Shown piece after piece: positions 8,595 through 19,607 of a stretch of 64,000 bases of DNA. The translations under genes and the position numbers were made by a program. The number at the start of each line of letters is the position of its first letter. Position 1 is the stretch's first letter. Source of the stretch: Hafnia alvei (GTDB lineage Bacteria > Pseudomonadota > Gammaproteobacteria > Enterobacterales > Enterobacteriaceae); NCBI RefSeq assembly GCF_900095695.1, contig NZ_FMIQ01000062.1, positions 1 to 64,000 on the forward strand. Reading direction: 5' to 3'. Below the pieces are notes generated by a model. That model was not told the origin of the DNA, searched no databases, and saw only the letters and a list, made by a program, of their open reading frames with translations.

Positions 8595-9477
8595 TGACAA
8601 CGAAGCTGTAATGGCGGCTAAAGCCGAGCAGCGTATGGCACAGGCCTTGGCGACCAGTCAGGTTGAGCAAGACGACTATATTGACAGCACGCCAGCGGAA
8701 GCCTTAACCAAGCAAGACCTAAATCGCATGGCGTGGCGTTCTCTGCTGTTACAAGCGTCGTTCAACTATGAGCGTATGCAGGCGGGCGGCTGGCTGTATA
8801 CCCTCATTCCCGGCCTACGCAAGATCCATAAGAATCCTCAGGATCTGGCGAACTCAATGAAGATGCACATGGAGTTTATCAATGTGCATCCGTTCGATGT
8901 GACATTCCTGTCCGGCCTGGTGCTGGCAATGGAAGGCAGCAAAGAAAAGGTGTCTACCATCCGTGCAGTCAAAGTGGCGCTGATGGGGCCGTTGGGCGGC
9001 ATTGGCGACGCGCTGTTTTGGCTTACGTTGCTGCCGATCTGCGCCGGTATCGGTGCTTCGTTAGCGCTTCAGGGCAGCCTGTTTGGGCCGATTGTTTTCC
9101 TCCTGATGTTCAACGTTGTGCATTTTGGTCTGCGTTTCGGGCTGGCTCACTACGGCTACCATGCGGGCACCAGCGCGTTGGCGCTGCTAAAAACCCACAC
9201 CAAAAAAATATCTCATGCGGCATCGATTGTTGGGATGACGGTGATCGGGGCGCTGGTGGCGTCGTACGTTCATCTCTCCACGCCGTTGGTTATGCATGCC
9301 GGTAAAGCCAGCGTCGCGCTGCAGAAAGACGTGCTAGATAAGCTGATGCCCAATCTTCTGCCGCTGTGCTTCACGCTGCTGGTGTTCTGGCTAATGAAAC
9401 GTGGTTTTTCACCGGTGAAACTGATCGGTTTAACGGTGCTGTTTGGCGTGGTAGGCAAGTTTATTGGATTCCTTTAA
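8584..9477 (+). CDS. PTS mannose-family IID component
   Basis: This 297-residue membrane protein is the IID subunit that pairs with IIC for translocation. It shows the IID signature region LNRMAWRSLLLQASFNYERMQ and GPLGGIGDALFWLTLLPICA, with a hydrophobic C-terminus. The start at 8584 is chosen because GGAGATGG lies immediately upstream; the longer frame from 8533 would run within IIC. It is equivalent to AgaD or AgaE. Confidence 0.92.
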   Translation: MGFNDNEAVMAAKAEQRMAQALATSQVEQDDYIDSTPAEALTKQDLNRMAWRSLLLQASFNYERMQAGGWLYTLIPGLRKIHKNPQDLANSMKMHMEFINVHPFDVTFLSGLVLAMEGSKEKVSTIRAVKVALMGPLGGIGDALFWLTLLPICAGIGASLALQGSLFGPIVFLLMFNVVHFGLRFGLAHYGYHAGTSALALLKTHTKKISHAASIVGMTVIGALVASYVHLSTPLVMHAGKASVALQKDVLDKLMPNLLPLCFTLLVFWLMKRGFSPVKLIGLTVLFGVVGKFIGFL

Positions 9478-9486
9478 GGAGGCGCG

Positions 9487-9930
9487 ATGTTAGGTCTAGT
9501 GATTACCGGGCATGGCCGCTTTGCCAGCGGCCTGTTGCAGGGCGTGGAACAGGTGGTTGGTGAGCAGTCTCAGTGCTGTGCGGTGGATTTCCCTGAAGGC
9601 GTGAGTACCGCTGAACTGATGGTGATGTTAGAGCAAGCCTGTGCGGCCTGTGACAGCGGAGAAGGCGTGGTGATCCTGAGTGATTTATTGGGTGGCTCGC
9701 CGTTTCGGCAGGCCGCGATAATTGCTAAACAACATGCAGATTATCAAGTGATTACCGGCACCAATATGCAGCTTGCGGCAGAGATGATGCTAGAGCGAGA
9801 AGGGATGAACCCGCAGTCGTTTCGCGATATGGCGCTGGAGTGCGGGCGACGCGGTGTGACCAGCCTGTGGCACGAAGAACAAAAGTGCAATCAACAACAA
9901 AATGATTCTGTCAGCTTAGACGGTATTTAA
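9487..9930 (+). CDS. agaF: PTS mannose-family IIA component
   Basis: This 147-residue soluble protein receives phosphate from HPr and passes it to IIB. The signature VITGHGRFASGLLQ places the phosphorylated His at residue 9, and LSDLLGGSPFRQA is the second conserved block. It starts 9 bases after IID behind an AAGGAGG site. It corresponds to E. coli AgaF (144 aa). The set IIB-IIC-IID-IIA is complete and single, unlike the two overlapping sets in E. coli strains. Confidence 0.9.
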   Translation: MLGLVITGHGRFASGLLQGVEQVVGEQSQCCAVDFPEGVSTAELMVMLEQACAACDSGEGVVILSDLLGGSPFRQAAIIAKQHADYQVITGTNMQLAAEMMLEREGMNPQSFRDMALECGRRGVTSLWHEEQKCNQQQNDSVSLDGI

Positions 9931-10797
<867 letters not shown>

Positions 10798-10828
10798 TCA
10801 AAAACGTTAAGGTCTTGTTTGCTCTTTT

Positions 10829-10878
10829 TCCCCAAGACTTAAGCTAAAAAACAGCCGAGGCTTTGGGATTTCTTTTTC
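10829..10878 (+). terminator. Probable terminator of the aga operon
   Basis: An imperfect stem pairs CCCCAAG (10830-10836) with CTTTGGG (10861-10867), and an inner TTAAGCT with AGCCGAG through wobble pairs. It is followed by ATTTCTTTTT. It lies 32 bases after the kbaY stop. Confidence 0.55.
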
Positions 10879-10895
10879 TGATCGTCTTCGTTATA

Positions 10896-11075
10896 GAGCC
10901 ACCAGCATGGATGCTGGCGGCAGGTCGATGGCGCACAGGATGTACGCTCTGAGACCGTTCGGCCAAGCGACTCAGTAAAAAGGACTCGGGTGTAGGGTTC
11001 GCGTCCTGACGAACCCTACCCGTACGCCTGCACCAGAGTTATATGAAAAAACCAATGTGGAGAGGCGGGCGGAAT
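10896..11075 (+). repeat. Multi-hairpin intergenic repeat, copy A
   Basis: This is one of three related intergenic elements in the window. Order: AGAGCCACC, hairpin I (CCAGCA/TGCTGG around the loop TGGA), hairpin II (about 10932-10948, GTAC-type stem around AGGAT), a GAGACCG...CGGCCAA stretch, hairpin III (TAGGGTTCG at 10993-11001 pairing with CGAACCCTA at 11010-11018), then GTACGCCTGC, and finally AGGCGGGCGGAA near 11063-11074. It fills most of the gap between kbaY and the yadE-like gene. No open frame or insertion-sequence gene is associated. Confidence 0.7.
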
Positions 11076-11223
11076 ATTGCCTTAATTCATCATAGGTTAT
11101 ATCCATAGCTCTCGATTACCGGTGCTATTTTTTAACCATGCATCAAACCCATCACCCATGCTATTCTGTTGTTCCTGAATGATTTCTTTGCCTGATGGCA
11201 CCTGACTTTTCTAAATATAAAAA

Positions 11224-12543
11224 ATGAAGCTATTTCAATCAATAACAGCCGGATTGCTGTTTTCTCTTTACATTATTTTTATTCCGCAAACGGCTTTTGC
11301 AGACCTATTGCCTGAGAGCTGGCAGCAATATCAATACATGCAAGCTGAGCGTGATAGTGAAATCTATTCGCTGGTGGGAGAGCATGTGATCCCCGTGGGG
11401 CAAATTAAGCAGGGACAGGTGCTGAACGTCTTTCAAGCCGACGCGGAGTATTACGAATTTCGCTTTGGCAACGGCACTGGCTTTATTGCGCGAGAAGACC
11501 TGAGCGAGCGCAAGAATCCTGAAGCGCCGCGTGATAATTTGGGCGATCTGCGCAAGAAAAGTTTTCAAAATCTTGTTACTAGCCGCCCGGTGACCGTGTA
11601 TAGCCAAGCTGATAATCAAAGTACGCCAGTCGCTACGCTGGAGGAAAACCTGCGTTACCCGATCCTGAACAAACAAAAGGATCGTCTTAATCAGACATGG
11701 TATGAAATCAACTTAGGCGATCGCCTTGGCTATGTGAGTGAGCTGGACGCGGAGTTGGATAACGGCATTGCGGTGCTGACGTATCATCATATCTTGAAAA
11801 ATGAAGAGAATAAGCGTTTTCGTCATACGTCGACCACGACCTCCGACGTGGCATTTAGCAACCAAATGGCCTATTTGAAACAGGCGGGTTATACCACGCT
11901 CTCTATGTATCAGTTGGAAGGCTACTTAAACGGCACCATGAATTTACCTGCCAAGGCGGTGGTGCTGACGTTTGATGATGGACTCAAATCGGTCTATCGC
12001 TATGCGTATCCGGTGCTCAAACAGAATGGGCAACGCGCTACGGCGTTTATTATCTCTTCTCGCATCAAACGCCATCCGCAGGCTTGGAACCCTAACGGGT
12101 TACAGTTCACCAGCATTTCAGAACTGCGTGAAATGCAGGATGTATTTGATATTCAGTCGCATACACACTTTTTGCATCGCGTGAGTGCGAACAAACAGCC
12201 AATTTTATTCAGCCGTTCTTATCATAATATTTTGTTTGATTTCCAACATTCGAGAAGGGCGCTTTCGCAGTTTAATCCGCATGTTCAATACTTGTCGTAT
12301 CCCTTCGGTGGCTATAACCAAAAGGCGATGGATGCGGCGCGTGATGCAGGATTTCATCTGGCGGTGACGACGGTCAAAGGAAGGGTTCGAATGGGGGATA
12401 ACCCGTTCGCGCTGAAGCGTTTATATGTGCTGCGTACGGATTCGGTGCAAAGCATGGCGTCATTGATTGCTAACAAGCCACAGCCGGTGCCAGAAAAGCC
12501 GGATGCTGGAGTGGTTAAGGTGCCTGCGGCGGCGGTGAAATAA
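11224..12543 (+). CDS. yadE: Exported polysaccharide deacetylase, YadE-like
   Basis: This 439-residue protein has a signal peptide (about residues 1-26, ending QTAFA) and two SH3-like stretches. They are followed by a C-terminal NodB deacetylase domain with TFDDG (about 249-253), QSHTH (about 309-313) and YLSYPFGGY. These are the metal-binding and catalytic motifs of carbohydrate esterase family 4. It probably removes acetyl groups from a cell-surface or wall polysaccharide in the periplasm; the substrate is unknown. E. coli has yadE next to panD in the same convergent arrangement, which supports the name. No strong ribosome site is visible before the ATG, so translation may be weak. Confidence 0.82.
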   Translation: MKLFQSITAGLLFSLYIIFIPQTAFADLLPESWQQYQYMQAERDSEIYSLVGEHVIPVGQIKQGQVLNVFQADAEYYEFRFGNGTGFIAREDLSERKNPEAPRDNLGDLRKKSFQNLVTSRPVTVYSQADNQSTPVATLEENLRYPILNKQKDRLNQTWYEINLGDRLGYVSELDAELDNGIAVLTYHHILKNEENKRFRHTSTTTSDVAFSNQMAYLKQAGYTTLSMYQLEGYLNGTMNLPAKAVVLTFDDGLKSVYRYAYPVLKQNGQRATAFIISSRIKRHPQAWNPNGLQFTSISELREMQDVFDIQSHTHFLHRVSANKQPILFSRSYHNILFDFQHSRRALSQFNPHVQYLSYPFGGYNQKAMDAARDAGFHLAVTTVKGRVRMGDNPFALKRLYVLRTDSVQSMASLIANKPQPVPEKPDAGVVKVPAAAVK

Positions 12544-12561
12544 AATTTTGCTGTTGTGAAA

Positions 12562-12667
12562 AACCCCCTCCCAACCTCCCCCTTGGCAGAGGGAGTCGCC
12601 GCTCGAGATTCATATAAACATCACCGAACGGTTCTCTCCCCTGTGAAGGGGAGGGTTAGGGTGGGGT
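12562..12667. repeat. C-rich palindromic intergenic element
   Basis: ACCCCCTCCCAACCTCCCCC at the left pairs, with interruptions, with GGGGAGGGTTAGGGTGGGGT at the right, about 70 bases apart. Inner CCCTTGGCAGAGGGAG and CTCTCCCCTGTGAAGGGGAG also fold. Elements of this kind recur between genes in many proteobacteria. It sits between convergent yadE and panD and may stop transcription from both sides. Confidence 0.65.
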
Positions 12668-12693
12668 CAATGAGAGCCGGGGGAAATAAAGAA

Positions 12694-13074
12694 TTACGCC
12701 ACCTGCACGGGAACGGCTTTTGCCAAGCGCTTCATCACATTATCACCTTCAAAATAGGCAACTTTAGGGTTGTGTGAGCGAGCCTGTTCATCAGACATCT
12801 GTACGTAAGAACAGATGATCATGGTATCGCCAACGCATGCACAGCGAGCCGCAGCGCCGTTGACGGAAATAATTTTTGAACCGCGTTCGGCGGCAATCGC
12901 GTAGGTCGAGAAGCGCTGACCGTTATCTACGTTGTAGATATCGATGGCTTCATATTGCAGGATCCCCGCTGCGTCTAAAAAATCCTGATCGATAGCGCAG
13001 GAACCTTCGTAGTGCAAATCTGCCTGAGTCACTTTGACGCGGTGCAGTTTGCCTTGCAACATAGTGCGTACCAT
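12694..13074 (-). CDS. panD: PanD, aspartate 1-decarboxylase proenzyme
   Basis: This 126-residue protein makes beta-alanine for pantothenate and coenzyme A synthesis. The self-cleavage site HYEGSCAID places Gly24-Ser25 as in E. coli PanD, giving the pyruvoyl group. Further conserved residues are in [11 protein letters not shown] and [19 protein letters not shown]. Length is the normal 126. It lies downstream of panC, separated by 127 bases that carry AT-rich promoter-like sequence, so it may have its own promoter. E. coli yadD, which lies between panD and panC, is absent here. Confidence 0.97.
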   Translation of the reverse strand: MVRTMLQGKLHRVKVTQADLHYEGSCAIDQDFLDAAGILQYEAIDIYNVDNGQRFSTYAIAAERGSKIISVNGAAARCACVGDTMIICSYVQMSDEQARSHNPKVAYFEGDNVMKRLAKAVPVQVA

Positions 13075-13201
13075 AACAATACCTTCATTAACATCTATTG
13101 ATGGCAGCCATCTCTGAAACCAGAGACGGCAATTCTCTTTATTACCGATTAAGTGGTCTACTATATTTTAATAAAAAAGTTTACCACTGTATGCAAAACA
13201 A

Positions 13202-14062
13202 TTAGCTTTCGGCGTTGAACGGCACGCGCATGTTATCAATCAGACGCGCTTTACCTAACCATGCAGAAACTAAAATCACCGCGGTTTGTGTATCCACATT
13301 TACGTCTAGCAGAGTGTCAGCGTCGCGAACGAACAGTTCGTCAGGTTGCAAACCGGCTTCCCGCAAGCGTCCTGCAGTTTGTTCTAACAGCTCGTCGATG
13401 TTGCGTTCGCCGTTTTCCAACTGAGTCGCTAAATGACTCATGATGTTATACAGGCGAGGGGCTAGGCGACGTTCGTCAGGCGTGAGGTAGCCATTACGTG
13501 AGCTCAGCGCCAGCCCATCCTGACCGCGAACGATAGGCACGCCCACGATATCAATATCAAAACTGAGGTCGGCAACCATTTTGCGGATCAGCGCCAACTG
13601 CTGGAAATCTTTCTCACCGAAACAGGCAATATCTGGCTGGATGAGATTGAACAGTTTGCTCACGATGGTGGAGACACCGCGAAAATGTCCCGGACGGCTT
13701 GCGCCTTCCAGCATGGTAGAGAGTGACGGTACATCGACATAGGTCTGCTGTTCTAAGCCTTTCGGATAGATTTCTTTTTCAGACGGAGCGAAGACCAAAT
13801 CCACGCCTAGGCGCGTTAATTTTTCACAATCTTCCTGCAATGTACGCGGATAGCGAGCGAGGTCGTCAGGGCGATCAAACTGCATCGGATTCACAAATAC
13901 GCTGACGACAACGATATCAGCTCGTGCTTTTGCTTCTTCAACCAGCGTGAGATGACCTTCGTGCAGATTTCCCATGGTGGGTACTAGTGCAACACGCTTG
14001 CCTTCGTGGCGCCAACGGCGAATTTCACGGCGTAGCAAAGGGATTGTTTCAATGATTAACAC
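13202..14062 (-). CDS. panC: PanC, pantothenate synthetase
   Basis: This 286-residue cytoplasmic enzyme joins pantoate and beta-alanine with ATP to form pantothenate. The nucleotide-binding motif [11 protein letters not shown] (HxGH type, residues about 28-38) and [26 protein letters not shown] are clear. It follows panB by 68 bases and probably shares its transcript. The length fits E. coli PanC (283). Confidence 0.97.
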   Translation of the reverse strand: MLIIETIPLLRREIRRWRHEGKRVALVPTMGNLHEGHLTLVEEAKARADIVVVSVFVNPMQFDRPDDLARYPRTLQEDCEKLTRLGVDLVFAPSEKEIYPKGLEQQTYVDVPSLSTMLEGASRPGHFRGVSTIVSKLFNLIQPDIACFGEKDFQQLALIRKMVADLSFDIDIVGVPIVRGQDGLALSSRNGYLTPDERRLAPRLYNIMSHLATQLENGERNIDELLEQTAGRLREAGLQPDELFVRDADTLLDVNVDTQTAVILVSAWLGKARLIDNMRVPFNAES

Positions 14063-14130
14063 AGTGGTTCTCCAAACTTATGAGCCACGCTAACCTCCCT
14101 TTAACGAGAGGCTAGATGCAGGCTTACAGA

Positions 14131-14925
14131 TTAGTTGAAAGTATGTTCCGCTGCCGGATACAAACCCTGTTCAACCTCTTCAATGTATAGACGAATGGCA
14201 GCACGAATATCGCTTTGGCCTGCTAAGAAGTTCTTGGCAAACTTAGGGGTATGTCCACCGGTGATCCCCAAGGCGTCGTGCATGACTAAAATCTGGCCGT
14301 CGGTGTCTTTACCTGCACCAATACCGATAACCGGAATGCGTAGCGCTTCGGTGATGGTTTTTGCCAGTGCCGCAGGCACACACTCTAAAACCAGCAGTTG
14401 AGCACCGGCTGATTCCAATGCCAGCGCATCTTCGAGCAGCTTATCGGCACCGTCTTTATCACGGCCCTGAACTTTATAGCCGCCAAAAATATTTACAGAT
14501 TGCGGCGTTAAGCCAAGGTGCGCACAAACCGGCACTGCGCGCTCGGTCAGCATTTTCACCGTTTCAGCTAGCCAGCTACCGCCTTCCAGTTTGACCATAT
14601 TGGCACCGGCTCGCATCAGCGTGGCTGAATTCATGCAGGCTTGTTCCGCTGTGGCATAGGTCATGAAAGGCAAATCGGCGAGCAAAAGGCAGTGTGGTGC
14701 GCCATGACGCACGGCGCGCGTATGGTAGGCGATATCTTCAATGGTGACAGGCAGCGTAGAATTATGCCCTTGCAGCGTCATTCCGAGAGAATCCCCGACT
14801 AACATGACGCGGATGCCCTGATCTTCAAACAGCTTAGCAAAGCTGGCATCGTAAGCGGTGATGGTGGCGAATTTTGTTTTTTGTTGTTTTAACTGTAACA
14901 GATGGGTGATGCTGGTCGGCTTCAT
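14131..14925 (-). CDS. panB: PanB, 3-methyl-2-oxobutanoate hydroxymethyltransferase
   Basis: This 264-residue enzyme performs the first committed step of pantothenate synthesis, adding a one-carbon unit to alpha-ketoisovalerate to give ketopantoate. Hallmarks are [46 protein letters not shown] and [20 protein letters not shown]. An upstream ATG 7 codons earlier is present, but the start at 14925 has AGGGGA close before it and gives the E. coli-like N-terminus MKPTSI. It heads the panBC unit. The folK gene lies 221 bases upstream; in E. coli a fimbrial operon occupies this position. Confidence 0.96.
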   Translation of the reverse strand: MKPTSITHLLQLKQQKTKFATITAYDASFAKLFEDQGIRVMLVGDSLGMTLQGHNSTLPVTIEDIAYHTRAVRHGAPHCLLLADLPFMTYATAEQACMNSATLMRAGANMVKLEGGSWLAETVKMLTERAVPVCAHLGLTPQSVNIFGGYKVQGRDKDGADKLLEDALALESAGAQLLVLECVPAALAKTITEALRIPVIGIGAGKDTDGQILVMHDALGITGGHTPKFAKNFLAGQSDIRAAIRLYIEEVEQGLYPAAEHTFN

Positions 14926-15146
14926 GGTGTCCCCTGACGGCTTCATTCAGAGTGAAACAAAAGCGCATTCTAAGAGATGTTATGCCCTAGGGATAGCGCT
15001 TTATCGGCATACCGCACGGGAAAGGTATTAGGGCGAAAATATCAGTAACTTATGGAAATAGAAAGGGAATTAGGTAAATTAGCTAGGAAAGGATATATGT
15101 CTGGTAGTAATTATTTATAGCTATTTCATTGATATAACTATGGCCA

Positions 15147-15626
15147 CTACCACCGCGTGAGTGGTTCAGCGCCGAGCTGTGCGATGACAGATTGCAGGCT
15201 TTCGCCGGTGGGAAAATGCAATTCGGGGGCAATCTCAGCCAGTGGATATAACATGAATTGCCGATTTTTCATGTCGTAATGCGGTACGGTTAAGCGGTCG
15301 GTATTTATTATTTCATCGCCGAACAGCAAGATATCGAGATCTAAGGTACGCGGCCCCCAGCGTTCATCTTTACGAACGCGGCCGTGCTCCAGCTCGATTT
15401 TTTGCGTATGGTCTAGCAGATTTTCAGCCGGTAAGTCCGTGTCTAATGCCACTACCGCATTCAGGTAATCAGGCTGATCCTGAGGCCCGAGCGGTGGTGT
15501 GCGATATAGCGATGAGGTTGCAATCAGCTTCGTCTGCGGCAGTTCGGCCAGCGCGTTAAGCGCTGACTGAACCTGATGCAGTGGATTAGCCAAGTTGCTG
15601 CCTAAGGCTATATAGACGCGTGTCAT
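15147..15626 (-). CDS. folK: FolK, 6-hydroxymethyl-7,8-dihydropterin pyrophosphokinase
   Basis: This 159-residue folate-pathway enzyme transfers pyrophosphate from ATP to 6-hydroxymethyl-dihydropterin. The HPPK signature [17 protein letters not shown] and the N-terminal ALGSNLANP are present. Its ATG overlaps the pcnB stop by 4 bases (ATGA), so it is translated from the pcnB message, as in E. coli. Confidence 0.97.
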   Translation of the reverse strand: MTRVYIALGSNLANPLHQVQSALNALAELPQTKLIATSSLYRTPPLGPQDQPDYLNAVVALDTDLPAENLLDHTQKIELEHGRVRKDERWGPRTLDLDILLFGDEIINTDRLTVPHYDMKNRQFMLYPLAEIAPELHFPTGESLQSVIAQLGAEPLTRW

Positions 15627-17017
15627 TCGCTGCTGCCTTCACGACGCGGTGCACGACGACGTGGGCGACGCGGACGGCGACGAACACCATCATCTCCCAA
15701 CTCATTCGCCATGCTCTTCTGACGTGTTAGAGGCGCTTTCTGGAACTCGTCCCACCACTGCGTCAAACGCTGTAGCTCATGGTTATTCTCCGCCTGCGCA
15801 CGCAGCGCCAGCAGATCAAAGGCTGCACGGAACTTCGGTTGTTCCATCAGTTTGTGAGCACGTTTGCCCTGACGGCGAGATAAACGCAGTTGCAATGACC
15901 AAATATCACGCACTAATGCGGTAATACGTTTTGGAATAGCCAGCGTGCGGCATTGTTCATCCAATATATCGTTCATCGCTAATGCAAAAGCGTCGTAGTA
16001 GGTCAGACCGCTCTCGTCATTGATTTTCTGCGCCAGCTCAATCAGTGGATACCACAGCATAGCCGCAAAGAGGAATGCCGGATTCACGCGCATATCGTTT
16101 TGCAAACGATGATCGGTGTTTTTCAGCACCTGATTAATGATGCGTTCCATCGGGCTATCGCCGTTTGGCGTGAAATGGCGCGCAATGACTGGGAATAGCG
16201 GTTGGAACAACTGGTATTCACACAGCAGCGTGTAAGTGGCGAAGCCATAGCCGGATTGCAGCAGTTTCAACGACTCTTCAAACAGACGTGCCGATGGGAT
16301 CTCATGTAGCAGCGACGCTAAACGTGGGATCGGTTCGCCGGTTTGTGGACAGATGCTCATGTCCAGTTTGGCAGCAAAACGTACCGCACGCAGCATGCGT
16401 ACAGGATCTTCACGGTAGCGAGTTTCAGGATCGCCAATCAGGCGAATACGGCCTTCCTGCAAATCACGCAGGCCACCGGTGTAATCACGCACCGTGAAAT
16501 CTGAAATACTGTAATACAGGCTGTTGATGGTGAAATCGCGACGCTGGGCATCTTCTTCGATGTTGCCATAGACGTTGTCGCGCAGCAGCATGCCGTTCTG
16601 GGCCTGCTGGGAGATATTTTTGCCATCACCGGCGTGTTCATGGTGGCCACGGAAGGTGGCAACTTCGATAATTTCAGGGCCGAACATCACATGGGCCAGG
16701 CGGAAGCGGCGGCCAACGAGACGACAATTACGGAACAGTTTGCGTACTTGTTCCGGCGTCGCGCTGGTGGTGATGTCAAAATCTTTAGGCTGTTTACCGA
16801 GCAGCAGATCGCGCACGCCGCCACCAACCAGATACGCTTCGTATCCTGATTTGTTCAGGCGATAGAGAACCTTGAGGGCGTTCTCACTGATTTGTTGGCG
16901 CGAAATGTTATGTTGATCGCGCGGGATCACCGTCATTGAACGTGACTCCTCCGCTTGTGCGCTCTCCGCCTCTCGGCTTAAAACCTTACGGCAAAAGTTG
17001 GCGACTCGGGTAAAAAT
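15623..17017 (-). CDS. pcnB: PcnB, poly(A) polymerase I, with an AUU start codon
   Basis: This enzyme adds 3' poly(A) tails to RNA, promoting decay and affecting plasmid copy number. The nucleotidyltransferase motif [19 protein letters not shown], the [11 protein letters not shown] block and a very basic Arg-rich C-terminus are present. The first ATG in frame would give a 480-residue protein beginning MNDSEH. Homology to E. coli begins instead at [13 protein letters not shown], directly after an ATT codon at 17015-17017. That codon is preceded by GAGGTG with 4 bases of spacing. E. coli pcnB is known to start at AUU, so the same start is called here, giving 464 residues. The weak start presumably limits expression. 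Confidence 0.93.
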   Translation of the reverse strand: MFTRVANFCRKVLSREAESAQAEESRSMTVIPRDQHNISRQQISENALKVLYRLNKSGYEAYLVGGGVRDLLLGKQPKDFDITTSATPEQVRKLFRNCRLVGRRFRLAHVMFGPEIIEVATFRGHHEHAGDGKNISQQAQNGMLLRDNVYGNIEEDAQRRDFTINSLYYSISDFTVRDYTGGLRDLQEGRIRLIGDPETRYREDPVRMLRAVRFAAKLDMSICPQTGEPIPRLASLLHEIPSARLFEESLKLLQSGYGFATYTLLCEYQLFQPLFPVIARHFTPNGDSPMERIINQVLKNTDHRLQNDMRVNPAFLFAAMLWYPLIELAQKINDESGLTYYDAFALAMNDILDEQCRTLAIPKRITALVRDIWSLQLRLSRRQGKRAHKLMEQPKFRAAFDLLALRAQAENNHELQRLTQWWDEFQKAPLTRQKSMANELGDDGVRRRPRRPRRRAPRREGSSE

Positions 17018-17168
17018 GGTGCACCTCGATAGTGTCTTGTTAGTCGTATGCTCTGAATCATTCAAGCCCTAGCTAATGCCAGCAACTTAAGGTCTGATGA
17101 GTATATGCAGAAAAAATAGCGGGTCATCATAGCCTAAGCAGGGCATTTTGAGAATGCCGCTGATAAAT

Positions 17169-18044
17169 TCACGGCATTAATCGTGAGTTTTTGGGTATTT
17201 GCTGCACGTCCCAGTGGGCTACTGCATATTCTAGCAGCGCTTCGGTACTTAAATCTTCCCAACTCTTTGGTGCCGACTGCCCCAAAAAGCCAAGTGCAGA
17301 AACGATCACGGGGCGAGGATCGCTCATCGGAATCGGCTCGGCGTGATTCTGTTTCGACAGCTTATTCCCATCGTGATTTAGCGCCAAAGGTAGATGCAGA
17401 TAACGTGGTGCCAGCCAACCTAACTGCTGGTACAGCGTCATCTGACGCACCGTCGGTTCAATAAGATCGGCACCACGGACGATCTCAGTAACGCCTTGAA
17501 AATGATCGTCCACCACGACGGCCAGATTATAGGCAAACAGGCCATCGCGTCGGTGAATAATAAAATCCTCTTCCGCCATGGCGCTATCGGCGGCCAGCCA
17601 GCCATGGAGCACGTCTTCAAATCCATACACCGGATCGGTTTGCTGCAAGCGCAGCGCGGCGTGCTCAGGCCCCAAATGCAGAGCGCGGCAGTGACCATCG
17701 TAAAATCCACCGAGGGAATGAATACGACTGCGGGTGCAGGTGCAGAAATAGGCTTTGTGCTCGTGGCGCAGGGAGTCGAGTGCGGCACGGTGGGCATCAT
17801 GGCGGTGCGATTGATACAGCACGCTGCCATCCCAGTGCAGTTGATAGTGTTCAAGCGTGCGCAAAATACGGCTCGCGGCGCCGGGAACTTCGCGCGGCGG
17901 ATCGATATCTTCGATGCGGACGAGCCAACGGCCTTGCTGTGAGCGAGCTTGTAAATAACTACCGAGAGCGGCGATAAGCGAACCAAAGTGTAAATCACCG
18001 GATGGAGAGGGGGCAAAGCGGCCAATATAATGATGTGATGGCAT
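17169..18044 (-). CDS. gluQ: GluQ, glutamyl-queuosine tRNA(Asp) synthetase
   Basis: This 291-residue truncated glutamyl-tRNA synthetase-like enzyme attaches glutamate to queuosine at the wobble base of tRNA-Asp. The class I motif appears as [15 protein letters not shown] and the KMSKS-type loop as KLSKQNHA. Cys residues in CTCTRSRI...GHC form the expected zinc site. It lacks an anticodon-binding domain, as is normal for the family. It lies downstream of dksA, with a hairpin in the gap, as in E. coli (yadB). Confidence 0.95.
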   Translation of the reverse strand: MPSHHYIGRFAPSPSGDLHFGSLIAALGSYLQARSQQGRWLVRIEDIDPPREVPGAASRILRTLEHYQLHWDGSVLYQSHRHDAHRAALDSLRHEHKAYFCTCTRSRIHSLGGFYDGHCRALHLGPEHAALRLQQTDPVYGFEDVLHGWLAADSAMAEEDFIIHRRDGLFAYNLAVVVDDHFQGVTEIVRGADLIEPTVRQMTLYQQLGWLAPRYLHLPLALNHDGNKLSKQNHAEPIPMSDPRPVIVSALGFLGQSAPKSWEDLSTEALLEYAVAHWDVQQIPKNSRLMP

Positions 18045-18154
18045 GGGTTTGATGAATTTCGTTACGTCGGCGTCATGCCGCAGAACGGGAAGAATTCACC
18101 ACGGTGTTGGCTTCCTGCATTAACGCCGTGGTGAGGCTGGGTAAGAGAAACCAT

Positions 18155-18175
18155 CAACGCCCGTAGAGGGCGTTG
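18155..18175 (-). terminator. Hairpin after dksA
   Basis: CAACGCCC at 18155-18162 pairs with GGGCGTTG at 18168-18175. Read leftward it is followed only by GATGGTTTCTC, a weak T-tract. It may attenuate dksA transcription before gluQ rather than end it fully. Confidence 0.4.
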
Positions 18176-18195
18176 GAGGATCTTAATATCCCAGA

Positions 18196-18651
18196 TTAAC
18201 CAGCCATCTGCTTTTCGCGGATTTCAGCCAGAGTTTTACAGTCGATGCAGAGATCGGCCGTAGGGCGCGCTTCTAAGCGACGAATACCGATCTCAACACC
18301 GCAAGACTCACAGAAGCCGAAATCGTCGTCTTCGACTTTCTTCAGAGTTTTTTCGATCTTTTTAATCAGTTTGCGCTCACGATCGCGGTTGCGCAGTTCT
18401 AAGCTGAATTCTTCTTCCTGTGCCGCACGGTCTACCGGGTCCGGGAAGTTCGACGCCTCGTCCTGCATATGGGACACAGTGCGGTCAACTTCGTCACGGA
18501 GCTGGTTGCGCCACGCTTCAAGAATCAGTTTGAAATGAGCCAACTGGGCTTCATTCATGTACTCTTCGCCTGGCTTCTCTTGGTACGGCTCCACCCCAGC
18601 GATGGCGAGAATGCTTAAGGACGACGGTTTACGGTTTTGCCCTTCTTGCAT
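18196..18651 (-). CDS. dksA: DksA, RNA polymerase-binding transcription factor
   Basis: This 151-residue protein enters the secondary channel of RNA polymerase and works with ppGpp in the stringent response. A coiled-coil core (about residues 33-108, with [11 protein letters not shown] at the tip) precedes the zinc finger with Cys pairs in CESCG and CIDC. The sequence is almost identical to E. coli DksA, including the C-terminus EIREKQMAG. The start at 18651 has AGGAG 7 bases before it; an ATG 7 codons earlier is rejected. Confidence 0.98.
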   Translation of the reverse strand: MQEGQNRKPSSLSILAIAGVEPYQEKPGEEYMNEAQLAHFKLILEAWRNQLRDEVDRTVSHMQDEASNFPDPVDRAAQEEEFSLELRNRDRERKLIKKIEKTLKKVEDDDFGFCESCGVEIGIRRLEARPTADLCIDCKTLAEIREKQMAG

Positions 18652-18843
18652 GTTGCTTCTCCTACATAACACGCATTAGCGATCCCCAAACGGGGGAAAA
18701 ATCAGGCCGCTATAAATAGCAGATGCCGTTAACGTTGGCAATTATTCCTGCATAATGCTTGACAATGGTGTGAAGGACGGCGTATTTGGCGAGCTGCTCT
18801 GCGTTTTTTGTCGTTTTTTTCAACAGAAGACGAAATAGCTGGC

Positions 18844-19551
18844 TCAGGACAACCCAAACGGCAGTGGGATGTTTAGCTCCATTCCTTCCGCGTTAATCTG
18901 CGCACCATAGCATATAACTTCTACGCCAAGCGCACAGGCTTGCGCCAGTAATTCCGCGTATTGCGGGTCAATATGTTGTGCTGGCGCAACCTTCGTAATA
19001 CCGGTATGCAGTACGGCAAAAAACAGTACTGCGCGTTGTCCGTTTTGTACCTGCAGCGCTAGCTCCCGAAGGTGCTTTTGCCCGCGTAGCGTAACAGCAT
19101 CAGGAAAGTAACCACAATCCTGTTCTAGCAGGGTCACAGACTTAACCTCAATATAGCAGTCAGGTTGATTTTCTGCCTGTAATAACAAGTCGATACGGCT
19201 ATTTTCTTCACCGTAGCGAACCTCGGTGCGCAGTTTTGTGTAACCAGATAATTCTTTGATGCGCCCAGCCTCGATGGCTTCCTGCACTAACGTATTGGCA
19301 CGCATGGTATTTACACAGATCCAATGATCTTGCTGAGTCTGAGTGAGCTCCCAAGAATGTGCATATTTTCGTTTTGGGTTGTCAGAGGTGGAATACCAAA
19401 CCGTATCCCCCGGCGTTGCACAACCTGTCATGGCACCGGTATTGGCACAGTGCATTGTCATTTCAGTGCCGTCATTAAGGCGAACGTCGGCTAAAAAACG
19501 TTTGTAGCGTTGAAGCAAGCGCGCTGATTTTAGCGAGGGGGAAAAAATCAT
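18844..19551 (-). CDS. sfsA: SfsA, sugar fermentation stimulation protein family
   Basis: This 235-residue protein belongs to the SfsA family. Conserved stretches are [32 protein letters not shown] and [10 protein letters not shown], the last resembling a nuclease-like fold. E. coli SfsA is reported to bind DNA and raise maltose-gene expression; the exact reaction is not established. It lies between thpR and dksA as in E. coli. Confidence 0.93.
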   Translation of the reverse strand: MIFSPSLKSARLLQRYKRFLADVRLNDGTEMTMHCANTGAMTGCATPGDTVWYSTSDNPKRKYAHSWELTQTQQDHWICVNTMRANTLVQEAIEAGRIKELSGYTKLRTEVRYGEENSRIDLLLQAENQPDCYIEVKSVTLLEQDCGYFPDAVTLRGQKHLRELALQVQNGQRAVLFFAVLHTGITKVAPAQHIDPQYAELLAQACALGVEVICYGAQINAEGMELNIPLPFGLS

Positions 19552-19607
19552 AAGTTCTCTCTATGTTTTTTTTCTTTCTATATATATGTCGAGATTATTC
19601 TGAAAAT

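Noticed and set aside
10896..11075. ERIC, REP or a MITE with known ends
   Set aside because: The sequence does not show the ERIC core or the REP palindrome as I know them, and no target duplication is visible.
12556..12777. 73-codon frame between yadE and panD
   Set aside because: It lies over the palindromic element and the end of panD in the other strand.
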